Source: Melanocharis versteri
Lineage: Eukaryota; Chordata; Aves; Passeriformes; Melanocharitidae
Assembly: GCA_013397845.1 (NCBI GenBank)
Contig: VZTG01001875.1
Location: 664,169 to 728,168, forward strand
Length of the DNA stretch: 64,000 nucleotides
Direction of reading: 5' to 3'
How positions within the stretch are numbered: position 1 is the stretch's first letter; each line of letters opens with the position of its first letter. The position numbers and the translations under genes are program-made. Shown piece by piece: positions 49,701 to 62,411 of the stretch. The notes under the pieces were generated by a model, which did no database searches, was not told the DNA's origin, and worked only from the letters and a program-made list of their open reading frames with translations.

Positions 49701-49895
49701 TCTTTAAAATCCAAAGGATACCATTTCTTTGCCAGAGAGATCTGTGTTTCCTATGAGCATTGCCTAGCACAACAGAGATTAGTTAAAGCTTGACAAATAT
49801 TTTCATTTAAATATTTCACAGTGAAAAGAACTATTTATTTTTAAAATAAAGCTTTTGTACCGTTTCTATGCCCTCAATTCTCTAGATACTCAAAC
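49701..49895. other. AT-rich spacer before the gap
   Basis: Nothing recognised. Confidence 0.5.
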
Positions 49896-49956
49896 TTTTT
49901 TTTTTTTTTTNNNNNNNNNNNNNNNNNNNNNNNNNNNNNNTTTTTTTTTTTTTTTT
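49896..49956. other. Assembly gap (30 N, 49911-49940) between T runs
   Basis: Fifteen T precede and sixteen T follow exactly 30 unknown bases. The true length of the homopolymer or of any missing sequence is unknown. The bases just after it (GGTCGCTTTCCCCG, then nine T) look unlike the surroundings and may be of low quality. Confidence 0.98.
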
Positions 49957-50046
49957 GGTCGCTTTCCCCGATTTTTTTTTCCCTGGGAAAATGAAGGAAT
50001 GAAAGAGGTCTGGGATGTTTTCTCAACTTTTGAATTTTGCTTCTGA

Positions 50047-50146
50047 CACTTTGTAACTTTTCAAAACTTCCTCAACTTTGGAAAAAGTAAAGATCAAACA
50101 AATAAAATGAAACTCTGTAACTTTGTCACTTTATAACTTTTCAAAA
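50047..50146 (+). repeat. 80-bp-spaced direct repeat (CACTTTGTAACTTTTCAAAA)
   Basis: The 20-mer at 50047-50066 recurs at 50127-50146 with one change (TTGTAAC to TTATAAC). Shorter CTTTG/GTAAC words lie between them. It is a small tandem-like structure just downstream of the gap. Confidence 0.8.
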
Positions 50147-53100
50147 AGGTGGAAAAGGTATTTAAAATGTAACAGAAAGAGAGAATTATAGAGTTTCAGT
50201 TTTCTGTTGCTTTACACTTTTCCAGAGCTGAAGAGGTTTTTAAGTTTACAGAGGTGCAAAAAGGAAAATATAAAAAACAAGAAATAGGGGGAATAGAGGT
50301 CACACTTTTTAATGCATGTTTTATAGAATGAGGAAGCTTTGGGGCAAAAACGTAAGACAAAGGAAAAGTAAAAGTCAGATCTGAAGCTATGCAAAGAAAA
50401 TGGTATCATTTGGTATAGTATAAAATAAAATACAATTTCCATTTATTATTCATGCATTTTCTTAATAAATGCATTCTCCCTTCTGACTAGGATCCATGGA
50501 TCAACTCGAAAGCATTCTACAAGGTTCCAATTCAGAAAAGGGCATATCCATATTTATCTGTACATTTACCAGGTTGCAGTGTCTGGCACTTGGTTGGAGG
50601 CTGTAAATAGCAGTGAAGCTCATTTGTGAAGGAGACAGAGCATTCTGAGAGGCCTCTGCTGCAAAAGCGCTTCCCCAGGCACTAAATTTAAACTGGAATC
50701 CCATCACCTTCCACCCCAAGAGGAAGACACATTTCTTTGACGCTTCCATGATTTACACAAATAACTGTAGGACAGTAAATATCGCTGTGCCTATTTTTGC
50801 TTTGTCTGCCTCCATGAATCTTGTGCTGAGTGCTCATGGTCCAACTCTGGCAGCAGAGAGACGGATCTGCCCAAACCCCAGGCAGGTCTCCAAAGGCCCT
50901 GCTCAAGAGCTGCTGCCTCAGAAAGGTGCCAGAGACAGATCTCTCATAGAAAAGCAATTTTTCTATGGAGAAACCATATAAATTATGTAACTTTGTGCTA
51001 AACACAGTGATCCAATTGATGTAGGGCCCCTCTCCTGTAACCTTTCTGAATTACCAGAAAACCAAGACATCTGCTCTCCATGGTGCTCACTTAACCACAG
51101 CTGGGCAGCTTGTATAGCCACCCTCACCAGTGCTGGGGGAACCTCCTGTCCCAGCACAGGATTTTAATCACCTTCAGTGTTAGGCAGTGATGAGCTTCCT
51201 GACACCAAAAGCGCTTTACCTCCTCAACAGGGATCTAGGTGCATGTAGATACTCTGAATAACACCTGCAATCTGGAAAGTCCAAGAGATACAGCATCTAA
51301 ATCCCAAAATAATTTTTGAGACTTGCATCAGGGGAATTTTCACAGGGCAGGAAGGTTCCCTGGGGCTCACTCTGTGGCCTGGAGGCTTGGGAGTGGTGGC
51401 TTTGTCTCCCTTTTAAACTGCTGGACCCCAGCCACACACAGCCTCTGTGCACTGAGTCCTTACAGCCCACATTATGCCACGCCTGCTAGGACTGGAGGAG
51501 TGTTTCCAGCTTGCACTTGAAAACAAACCCAAAACCGTAGTCACGTGTGGTTCTATAAAAATGATATATGAAAGCGACTGTGTAGAGTTGGATTTATTCA
51601 AATTCATTCCGCATACATTAGCTGTAAACAAAAAGAAACAAATACAAATGGGGGGCACAGGGTATGTGTTTTTTTTTCAGATGACAATGCTTATTGCATT
51701 TACCTATGAAACTGGAAAGACCACAGGAGACGATTCAGATTATTGGGTAAATAATGCATGTTTTAGAATATGACCCTGGCTGTCCCTTTCACTGATTCTT
51801 CATTTTGTTGAATGATTTATTTATAGCATGTCTGTGAATCCAGTCCTTTCTGTGGGTGATGTCACCTTTCTCATGTATTACACATGGTGCACCCCAGGGA
51901 AAAAGGCAGCAACATGATTCAACATTTTACTATTTCTCCTTCCTCTTAGTACATATACTTTATATACATATTTGTTGCAAATGTCACTGAAGCATCTATT
52001 TAAAAATATACATTTTATAGAAAGAGAGGAAAAAATTACTTACGGCTGTACAAGTTCATTTTCTCTATTACTGGCATTTCAGATAGCAGGCAAACTATTC
52101 TCTTTGTGTCATTCATTTAAGCCTTGTTTGTAAAGAATTCCCATAGTACTTTATGTGTCTGATGGCTAACACTTAGTTTTGGAGAGATTAATGAAGCCAA
52201 GGTTAAATGGTGATAGAGTGAAACAGTAGCAAAAAGGCTGGAAAAGAGAAACAAGCACAACACACACTCCCAACAAACAAACAAATAAAAAGAACAACCA
52301 ACCAAAAAAAACCCAAACCAACCTACTGCTGCTATTTTCCCAAATGAAAAAAAAAAGAGGTTCTTTAATATTGATTTTTCTCAGTAAGAGGTAATTTTTA
52401 AGTTTATTTTATTTACATTTGATTGTATTTATTACATATATGAAATATGTAAATCTTTGAATCACATCAAAGTTACTGGAAAGGAGGATGACAAAAACTG
52501 ATTAGAATAACTTTCTGTATTTTGGAGGCAACCTATTTCTCTACACTGCACTGGGAAATCCATCCCACACATCAACCTCCCAGCTGAGCATAATGTAAGC
52601 AGCTCTTGGGAGGCATTGAAAATTTCCAGTCCCTGACGACTTTTATGAGCTGGAATTTGGTGGCTGCCCTTTAGTAAAAAGCTGTGGCTTCCCTTGAAGA
52701 AAACATTTCTATTCTATTGTTACCCTGCCAGTCCTCACCAGATACTCCCTCTGTTTAAAGGCTTGTCAAAACTTATGATGGAATCAAACTTCTTTTTTTC
52801 TGCAACTGAAACATTCAAGGTATCTTATATAGATAGAACTAAGTGCCTGCTTTAAACCCCAATCCATATAAATTAAATTGAAAATGACTTTTATAATAAT
52901 GTATTTATACGTGGTATTTTGAGTACTTGCTTTATGTTTCACACAAAAGAAAAAAAATCTGATTTCTGGGAATCTTTTCTCAAAAAGCCTTTTTGATATA
53001 TACCACTTCCAACATCCCAGTTCTTTTACATGCAAAAAGGACATTAATATGAATGAGAGTGATTTATACGGCAAGGAGAATCTCAGAATCAAGATGCATT

Positions 53101-53346
53101 AAAAGGTTCTTTGAGGAAAATTTTAGATAGAGGGAAAAAATAATGGAATTATTCAGTGGGTATGCATTTGACTAGTCTATCCTAATATAAAGTATACAGT
53201 AAGTAGTATCTGACTCTTAATGCAATATTCTAGACCAGTGGTTGTTGGACCAACTAATGAATATCTCTTTTAAATCTTCCTGTACCTGAAAATACTTGAG
53301 TTAAAATTGATTAGTGCTTTATTTCTTAAATATTCATAATGTTATA
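50147..53346. other. Non-coding DNA, no gene seen
   Basis: Frames of up to 105 codons on both strands (50501-51005) are unrecognised. A (CAAA)-like A-rich stretch lies at 52272-52320. Confidence 0.5.
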
Positions 53347-53378
53347 TGTGTGTGTGTGTGTGTGTGTACATATATATG
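53347..53378. repeat. (TG)n/(TA)n microsatellite
   Basis: About ten TG units followed by TACATATATATG. Confidence 0.9.
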
Positions 53379-54014
53379 TATTGATACACTTCAAATTTTA
53401 TAGAGTGAAAATATATCTGAGCAAAAAATTCATGTATCATCACTGAGGAAAATAGCTGGCTAAGCCTCAGATAAATGTATAAGGTTCTGTCTGGAAAGAC
53501 TGAATCCATTAGTGAACTGAACTAATAGGTCAAGAAAAGTAATAGCCAAATAAATATTTTATTAGCATTTTGTGAAACTTGCTAATGGTTAAGCCTACTA
53601 ATCCTACACTAGTGGGAATCTTTATTCAATATCAGGTCATTATTCAATACATATTGTCTCCAGTTTCATACAAAGTGACTTTCTGAGAGTGACTGGAGAA
53701 AGGTATTTTCACATTAATTGAATACTCTAGGATACAATGAATAAAATCTGCTGCTCTTCTAACTTTTTTGCTGGCTAAATGATTGGGGAGTCAAACAGCT
53801 GTATGAGGATACATAAAAAAAAGTCACTTTTATTTTCAATAAATTTTCATAACTGAATTTTCTCTTGAAATTGTAAGTTATGAAAAGGCTGGTGTCTGTC
53901 AGGCAGTAGGAGCATTTCTTAGCTCAGGATCTCATTTTCCACAAGTGCAGTGTGGAGTCCCAGCCCTCCAAGTACCTGCAGTCTGTTAGGAGAGGAGTTT
54001 ATGAATTCCAGCAG
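53379..54014. other. AT-rich non-coding DNA
   Basis: Nothing recognised. Confidence 0.5.
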
Positions 54015-54064
54015 GGATGTGGGATTATTATGGATATGGGATTAGCATGGATGTGGGATTGCAT
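54015..54064 (+). repeat. 17-bp minisatellite, three copies
   Basis: GGATGTGGGATTATTAT, GGATATGGGATTAGCAT and GGATGTGGGATTGCAT follow one another with one or two changes each. The third unit is one base shorter. Confidence 0.9.
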
Positions 54065-57000
54065 GTCCTTACCCTCATAGTTTGTAAATCGAAGTTTTAC
54101 CATTTACTTTCTGTCTTTCCCTTGGAGTCAAGTTTCTCACGATGAGAAACTGGTGGAGATGGGAGTTGTCGTGCCCCACATGAAGCCAGGGGTTACACAA
54201 GGCAGCCACGGTGCATCTTGCTGACTGGTGCTCTGGGCACACATATTTCTCAGAAATGGTTTAACTAGGACAGATCCTGATGGGTCAAGCAGCAGAGGCA
54301 GCTTCTCAGTGTTCAGGGCACATTGGAAAATATCCTGTTGAGGCAGCCCTCTCATACTGGCGCTAAAAACCAGGAAATACAGAGCTCAGTGGGAAGCTCA
54401 TGACAACTGTCTGTCTTTCCTTTCTCTTTTAATTTTGTTCGTTTTCTTCCTGTTGTTTCCCAGTCAAGCCTACTCTACACTGTTTTTCCTGCCTGTGTCT
54501 AAGTTCAAACTCAGATGGTATTTATTCTGTCAAAACCACCATTAACACCAGTGCAACATTTTTAGATTAAGAAACCACTGAACATCAGAAAAAAGCATGA
54601 GATCTGTTGCAGTGCAGATGCACCACTTTGATTCAATACCAGTAAAAAAACCCAAATGAGTCTGAAATTTCTATCATCCTTTATTCTTTTCTAGATTTAG
54701 TTTCATCCCTTATCCTTAGCATTTAAAAAAGATAAAAACTCCAAAAATGTTCATGTTTGAAGACAGGACTTTTTATGATTCAGTAATCACTGAGGTTAGA
54801 CCATAACACTGATGTACTGACCAAGGGAGCATTCCTTTCTCTGGACACTAAATCAATTTTACTAATTTATGTTAATATTTAAGCAGGGAAAATACCTAAT
54901 GATTCTCTCTTATCTAGTCCAGATGGATTGATTTCTTTTCCTAAGAGTGCAGTTTATGAAAATATTGTCTAAACTAACTGTGAGAGTGCTAGAAGAACAT
55001 AAACTGTATGATTCTTATGTATAATTTAAAAAGCAATTTCAAGGCTCCAGTTCTATAGCTGTTCGACATATAAAATTCTCACTCAGCTCTGCAGTTGGAG
55101 GAGATTCAATAGAAGTGATTTTACAATTGATTTCAGTAGGTGTTTTGACTACAAGGGAAGAACAAAATTGGCCAACAATATTTGTAAAGTGATTTTGGAT
55201 TCCTGGGAGTGAAGGCACTACAGTGTAAATTGTTATCATTTTTATGAGCTGGAGCACTCATCCTATCCCAAATTCTCTAAGAAATTCCTGAGTTTTAAAA
55301 AATTTGCATCCACAGTCTCATTCTTTGCTCCCCCTGTCAAGAATGAGCACCCATGTAAACAGGAATGCCACAGCTGTAGAACTGACACTGTATGTAATGA
55401 CAGGTAGTACATGTCAGTAATAAAGCAGGAGAGGTTTTAGGGCAAATTCCTTTTTGCCTTGCCTTTAGCCTCATGATTTTTGCATTCCAGTCATACACAG
55501 TAGTGACAGCTTCTCTCTGACACTATTCCATAGATTGAGGTTTAGGTATTCTCCAAAATTATAGGGGATTTATGGTCAAAATCCTGCAGAAATAGAGTTT
55601 GTAACCTGTAGCTGTAGTAAATTAAACCAAGCTCTGTTCCCTGGCTTGGAAGCCAGCTGGCATGATTTGTCTACATCTATGCTATTAAACTAAACTCTCT
55701 TACTTTCCAAAACAGAGTGTCTGAATCCAAACTGCCTATTGGGAATGATCTTTGGCCCATGTTAATTTCCAAATTGTCCTAGTGATTTTTTGGAAGAGTG
55801 CTAGCATTCACCAGCCAAAACCATGTCAGGGATTTTGTCTTCTTGCAATTTAACAATACAGACAGCTGAGTCTCAGCGCCTGGACTATGTGCTGACTCCG
55901 TTTTAGTTTTTTGGTCTAGATGTGCTTTCTATCTATTCCCAGTGCTTCGTATTTCCCAAGCACATGCTCTACTTACAGGATAAAATATCAATGGAAAGAG
56001 TTTGTCATCTGTTATCAGAATAAAACTATTAACTCTTTGAGCCCTTGAGTGGACAGAGACATCTAATGTGAAATCCTGAGCCAGATGCTGGGGACACCAA
56101 ACATCCCATTTTTGCAGTGAAGCTGCAGAGAGCTCCTCACCCAGCACAAAGGGTGAGTCCAGAAATCTACCATGGATGGCCAGCTGATGCCAGGTGTCTA
56201 ACTTCTAGACACTTGCTCTCATGGCAGTATACGTACTTAAAAGGATTTGAGTGAAGTTGCAGTTTTTCCTGCATGGTTCTTTAACTTTGCATGGCTGATA
56301 CAGCAGCTTTAGTAATGTTTGCTTAATTACATTTGTGCATGAAAGACTGTGATACCTGTCGATATTTATATCTGTTCATTAATGTAAAAAAAAAATACAT
56401 GCTCAGGAAAAGGCTAGTGGGAGAACATGTGTGCAAGAAATTGATATGGGGAAATGAAAAGATAAATATTTTTGAAAAACTACTACCATAGTTTCTCAAA
56501 TATCTTTAGTATTATTGTTAATATTTTCCATTTGTATGTGACTTTGTATATATTTTTGCTTGTCTTCCAAATGCAAAATACATTTGTGGAAATAGGATAT
56601 TTTACATCTGACTGACTAACAGAGTAGAAATATACAAAAATGTCTACTCACATAAAGCTCTTCTTTGGGGCTAGAAAAGTCTCAAGTCATCACGGCTGCA
56701 TGAAGATTCACATTTCAAAGATGCAGTTATCTAGGGGAGGTGGTGATGTTTTTTGCTGTTATTTTTCCTTTTACAGGCATTAATACTCCACCATTCTGTT
56801 CGTGGAACAATTCACATCAACTTCAGGCAAAATGAGGATGGATAGTTTTAGCAGTTTAAGTAGGTGGTTTTCAGAAATCTAGTCACATTCAATGAATCTT
56901 TTGCAACAGTATTGGTTTTCATAACCCACAATTGATGAATGACCACAAATAGCTGAGAAAAAAAACCCCTGTTTTCGAGTTATGGCTGCCCATAGCCCAA

Positions 57001-59390
57001 AAAAGAGATTGTAGTTGAAGTTTCCAAGGACAAAAACAGGTGCGCATTTCTCAGCGATTTGCTACCCTTTCTCTACTCTTGAAAAAGAGTGCTACTGTCA
57101 GAGGAGCAGTTTGCTTCTGATTGCTGAAGAGTATGAGCACTAAAACTCAAAGAACAAGGTGAATGAAATTAGGTGAATGAAAGGCAGGCTTTAAAGAGAT
57201 TTAGGGAATATAATTACAATAAGATTATGCAGACAAAGGAAGCCTCATCAAGTAAAGGCTAGGCTCAGCTGTAAGCTACTTTACAAACAGACACAAAATC
57301 GAAGTTCTTATAGCACTGACTTGAGAAAGCAATCTCAAGAATTTGTTGCATATTTATTTATGCATATTTGGTGCCCTAGAGAAAGAAAAACCCACCTAGT
57401 TGTACATGCAAAATGCCAAAATGTCACATTAGTATCAAACTTAGCAGGAAAATTATATTTTAGGAAAAGTTTTTTATCACTATGCCTTTCTTGGACTATC
57501 TTGCTCTTTTGCGGAGATGAATCCTGCTTCATTCCCTATGTACACGTCAGTATTTGTTAACACTATATTTTGAGATGGTAAGACTTGCATTTTAAAGTAT
57601 ATATGTGAGTCAATTTTGCTTGAAGATGATCATCATCTTTTAATTGAATTTGCAGAGTTGCAGAATAAACTGATCTACCATAGATGCTTTAGCTTATGCA
57701 AATATCAGGGTAATGCCAATAAATGTAACGTTGAATTTCAAGGGAAAGGTTCAAGACCCTTTTATTCTGACTGTTGTGGGAATTATTTCTAGAGCTGGAG
57801 ATACTTATTGAGGGTAGTTTGCTTGGTTGGTTTTGTGTGACTTCATTCTGGTTTGGTTTTGCTATACATTTGGGTGGGGAGTTCGGAGGGATTTTTTACT
57901 ATTCTATCGAAATATTAATAGGCTATAAAAAGATCATCTTAAAACTTACAGAACTCCAGGGACAACACTTTGAGTCCAACAGATAAAAATATCATTAAAT
58001 CCTTAAGACTTAACGTTATAGATTTTAATGGACACTATATTTTAGCTATTTAGAGTGGTTCAGCCTGCAAGTATTTTAATGAAAATCCAAATATATATGT
58101 ATATGCTGTGTTAAGTCTGTATTGATGCAAATGTGTGTAGGTATCTCTGTGGGTCTATGTTACCTACAATCCATGTTTTCACACATTTCTTCTAGGGTTA
58201 GATCTAACATTCATACTTGAAAATATACTATTCAAACTGAAATGCCAAGTATTTTTTTTTCCCCAAACACGTGCTTCTATCCTTTCTTCCATATAAAACT
58301 GAGCCAACACCCAGGCCGCACAGTGATAGTTTTAAGATGTGATAACTTGTGGTTTACCAATCCAAAAACACTTTCAAACACTAGATATGGAAAATTCCCA
58401 GTGTGTCACGCAGAAATTCCCTCTGGCATTAGGACCTGACATAGAACTGAAGCTTGACTTTCCAAAGCAGTAATAACTGCTCTTACTCAGGAGGAGCCAA
58501 AGAGAAGACTTCAGCTAGACATGTTTGAGACAGCATGGAGGTGACTTAAGTCTGTTCTAGAAGATTTTTAGTTTGTCTTTAGTTAACTGTGATAGGACTT
58601 GAATAAAAAAACTATATAGGAATTAAAACAAACAAACAACCTCCACCCCCCAACCCCTAAACAAAAAACCAAAGTGTCATGGAGTACTCTCAGAGCATTG
58701 TTTCAATACCTTCTAAAATACCTTAAAAAGGCTTTTTGAAACTTCTTTGATATGTACAGAAAGGATAGTGGTATGATGGCTGTATATAGAGATTTTATTT
58801 CATTGTTTACAATGATCAGCTTCAACTTCCTATGTTTACTATGACATGTCACATTCAAACCCTTATTTCACGTCAGTTACACATCTCCATTCACACAAAA
58901 ATATATTACTACAACAGACTCCTGAAATTATATAGATTGCTTTCAGTGTTCTCAATAAGTCTGATAAGTTAAACAGAAATCACTGGTCATCCAAGGATTG
59001 TTTTTTGGAGAATTGAGCTATTCAGCTAACTGTTGGGATAAGAAAAGAACAGGAAAAATAGGACGAGCTGTGGCCTAGAGTAGTACAAAATTATCTGGAA
59101 CTTTTTATTTATTGAGTTGACTCTCCCCAGGTCTAAAGGTTTCTATCAGCTACAGCTGAAGTTGATTTGAATTTTTCTATTATTTCCTGGGTATTAAGAG
59201 TAACCAACAACCTCCCCCAGCAGATAAGAAGGTATTAGCAGTTGATATTTTCAACCTCGTGTAAACTTGCAGAAGTACAGACATTAAATACAATTGAGAG
59301 ATGTGTCTTGTATATTTCCCGGGATATGGGAATATGTCTACTGGCAGGAGCCCTAAAAGGTTAATTTCTGCAATAGATGGCTTGTATTAA
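54065..59390. other. Plain AT-rich non-coding DNA, no gene seen
   Basis: Over 5 kb with frames of 80 codons or fewer and no recognised mobile element. A perfect 8-bp hairpin (AGTTTCTC...GAGAAACT) lies at 54131-54151. A C/A-rich low-complexity piece lies at 58626-58672. Confidence 0.55.
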
Positions 59391-59411
59391 TTACAAATTT
59401 TGAATTTGTAA
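59391..59411. repeat. 9-bp perfect palindrome with 3-base centre
   Basis: TTACAAATT and AATTTGTAA flank TTG. It could be a chance palindrome in AT-rich sequence. Confidence 0.75.
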
Positions 59412-60010
59412 CAATGTAACTCCATAATTTCTATAAAACAATATTTAATATACAACAAACTTTCACCACATAAACACATTAAAAACACCTTTTTATAGTT
59501 TCAAGAATTGATTACAGGTTTCTCATAAAAACATTTTCATAACTAGAATCTTAATACAGAATGATTTTTTCTATGCCAAAATACATTTAGATGGTAAATT
59601 GTTTGTAGAAAAAGATACAGAGAGAAATGGGGTTTGCTGGCATGTAATCCATCTTATTTTTATTCTTTCATGGTCAACTTTAAAGCAAAGTTAAAAATGT
59701 TTGTCATAAAATACTTTATTGTTTCACCCAGAGTCTTAACCAGAAAAGAAGGAGGAAGCTAACTGGCTTATTCTGCGTTTCAGTGTCTCTCAGGCATGCC
59801 CAGAGCAGCACTTAGTACATGCTACTTGGACCATAACTACCTGTCGAGGGTTTGTTTGAAAGATATAACATTCCCATTAACTTTCAGCTTTAGGTGCCCA
59901 CAGATTGAGGAGTGGATTCACTGTAATAGCTGAATTGCATTTACCAAATGCAACACCAAAAAAAAAAAAAAAATCCACATAAAACCACATAGGAAGATTG
60001 ATCACACATT
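59412..60010. other. Non-coding DNA ending in an A run
   Basis: A run of 16 A at 59958-59973 reads as a U-rich tract on the minus strand, downstream of the possible cleavage site near 59985-60000. Minus-strand GU words (TGTGGTTTTATGTGG, TTGGTGTTG) border it. Confidence 0.5.
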
Positions 60011-60055
60011 TTTATTAGAGTCTTTTGAACAATTGCATTATGTTGTTCCTTTATT
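60011..60055 (-). terminator. Two minus-strand polyadenylation signals (possible transcript end)
   Basis: TTTATT at 60011-60016 and 60050-60055 give AATAAA on the minus strand. On that strand the sequence after the distal signal is GU- and U-rich (across 59950-59995), as expected of a cleavage and polyadenylation site. The arrangement of two signals plus a downstream U/GU element is better than most AATAAA words in this AT-rich window. No cDNA evidence is available. Confidence 0.45.
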
Positions 60056-61804
60056 TAAAAACTCTTGCAAAAAAAGACATTGGAGTGGACTGGTTTCAAC
60101 CCTGAGCATTAACACTGCATATCAAGTACTGTAGTAAAGAAGCTGGTTAAGTTTGTAGCACTAGCACAAGTCACTGATATTAATCCTCTAGGTGATCAGG
60201 TTTTTACAAAAAAAATACATAGTTTTCAATAAATAATGCTTAATTTTACAACTTTGATACAGCAATGTCATACACTGTTTTGACACATACTAAACTCTGC
60301 ATGCTATATAGTCTACTAGAAGACAAAACTTTGCCATGCATTTTCTTTTTCTAGTGCTAGAAAACACTTTGTCCTCCAGTGCATTGCCTCAAGCAGCCTT
60401 ACCATCTTCCTTCTCTCACAGCAATAGGCCGTGCACTGGCATGCAAAAACCTCAAGAAAAGGTTTCCCCCCCACCATCACTCAGACTTCTAAACAAAAGT
60501 ACTTTTCAGCTTTTCCCCCCAAGACCTGGAGTGGCTATGAAAACTAATTTCATGTGGCCTTGAAAAGTCTTTGAAATTACATATTTTAAAAGTGTCATGC
60601 TTGAAAAACTGCTCTAAAACATTCAATTTCCCCCACCTGTGGCCATCATGCAACATCATTGAAATGTTGTAACCATCAAAAGTCCCACATTGGAAAACAG
60701 GCCTCCATTTTAAAACAGCCCACCAAAAAATAAAAGGAAATAAGAAAAAAAGTATCACAGCATTTATGTAAAGACTCCAAAACGCCAACATATGTACAAG
60801 AGCAAAACCAGATACAAATTGTAAATGAACTAACAATGGCATATAACTCTTCTCCCTGGCTTTGCCAGGAGTTGAGGCAAGTTGGTTTTGGAGATAAGCA
60901 GGACGATGGAAACAAAAACAAATTGTGACAATGGGAGTTCCCGGATTAATCATTATTACTTGATCAAATTTCTTCAAGCAGCAAATCAATGTCTTGATTT
61001 TACTGGAAGTGTGAATTACCAAAATCTAAAACCCTATTCAATAATCCTAAATCAAACCTGCTTCTGAACTTTCACAAGTCTTAGAATTTTGGCACCCTTG
61101 CACTTTTTCATCCCGCAAGATTGCACTTCACAGAAAATCCAGATGTAACTAACCACAAAAGAAGAAATTTGATTAATTAATAAGGATTGAAACCTCCATT
61201 CTCACACTTCCAGGTTGTTGTTCATCATTGAAAACCATTCACCCCTTCTTATCCATATTGCTTTAGGGGTTTCCTTGTATCTACAGAAGTCATTCCTTTT
61301 AAATTGCTGTCAATCACAATTTTTCTAAGAGTTTTTAAAATATTCCTATCTTTGCACTGGCATAAGTATTGGGTTTTCTAAGAGAATCTCACCCCAAAGA
61401 AGGTATTACTTTTATACATGAAATATTACGAACTTTTGTTTCCCTTTTTGTAAGTCATTCTACATTTTCTGCACATTTGTGCTTTATATTGAATATAAAA
61501 ATAGGTCTTTAAAACTCTATTTACTTTAAACTCACTAAAAAACTACTTGCTTGTGAAATTCTCTTACAAATTCACTGCATCCATGTAGAGAAGATAAAAC
61601 TAATTAGGCAGTTAATTGGTATAGGTAGTGTGCAAAAAAATTAAAAACAATCACAGCCTTGGATGTGAGTGAGGGGAAAGGAAATTAATCAAAGAAATAC
61701 AACTGTATAGTAGGGGAAATGTAAGGCAACTCATTGTATTAAGTTTTTGTTGTTTATTTTTTCCTGGCCATTCTTACAAATGAAGGTTAGGAGGAACTAA
61801 GACA

Positions 61805-61905
61805 CCTATCCTGCCAGCAGCCCTTGAGGCAAAAACTCCCATTAAACTCAATGAGAATTTTTTTTTTTTTTTTAACCAGAGCAGGTTTAAGGCCTTACTA
61901 GGCAA
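61805..61905. mobile_element. Decayed ancient amniote repeat (AGGCAAAACTCCCATT type)
   Basis: ATCCTGCCAGCAGCCCTTG, AGGCAAAAACTCCCATTAAA and CTCAATGAGAATTT follow the common reptile/bird palindrome gatcctgca-cctta-ctcaggcaaaactcccattgacttcaatgggagttt. A 15-base T run (61859-61873) has expanded at the palindrome centre. Its second arm is degraded (GAGCAGGTTTAAGGCC). It is probably a non-autonomous DNA element. Confidence 0.6.
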
Positions 61906-61969
61906 CAACTGTGAAGATGTAAAACGGAATTCATGAACAGTTTTGATTATCAAACACCTAAAACTTCTA

Positions 61970-62036
61970 TGGCCCTGACTTTGACCCCACACCAGTTTTC
62001 CCCTGGTGTAACAACAGAGTTGCATTTTCCTCAAAA
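61970..62036. mobile_element. Decayed ancient amniote repeat (CTGGTGTAAC type)
   Basis: GGCCCTGACTTTGACCCCAC, ACCAGTTTTCCCCTGGTGTA and ACAACAGAGTTGCATTTTCC resemble the ggcctgattttgatctcac-ttacaccagttttacac-tggtgtaactccattgac repeat, related in type to the copy at 36671. Confidence 0.5.
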
Positions 62037-62411
62037 AGGCAGGAGTGAAGGATCATACTGCACGCATGCAAATCACATTCAATAGACTTGAAGTTTCATC
62101 TGAATGTCAGTGAATGCCTAAAGAGCATGTAGCACTTAAAGGACGCTTTGAATGAGCTTTTCTACCACATTTGTAAAAGACTGCACTTAAAGAAAGAAAA
62201 TATTTCTTAATTGTGGTTCTTTTAAAAGGAAGGTGGAAAAAAGAGTAAAAACATCAAAAGGGTAAAAAATTTTGCAAAAAATGTTCACTTTAAAGACAAA
62301 AATAATTAGCATGTTTGATTAGGTTTTACATTGAGTTGACATCCTCACTGTTAGTAAGTAAATTGTCTTTCAACATAGAAAAGCCCATTTTTTCCCTCCT
62401 ATCACTGAGTC

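Noticed and set aside
49301..49714. 137-codon minus-strand frame
   Set aside because: It lies wholly in the antisense CR1 copy and is a decayed LINE fragment, not a host gene.
53233..53330. CCAGTGGTTGTTGGACC word resembling a hAT terminal repeat
   Set aside because: No matching opposite end was found downstream.
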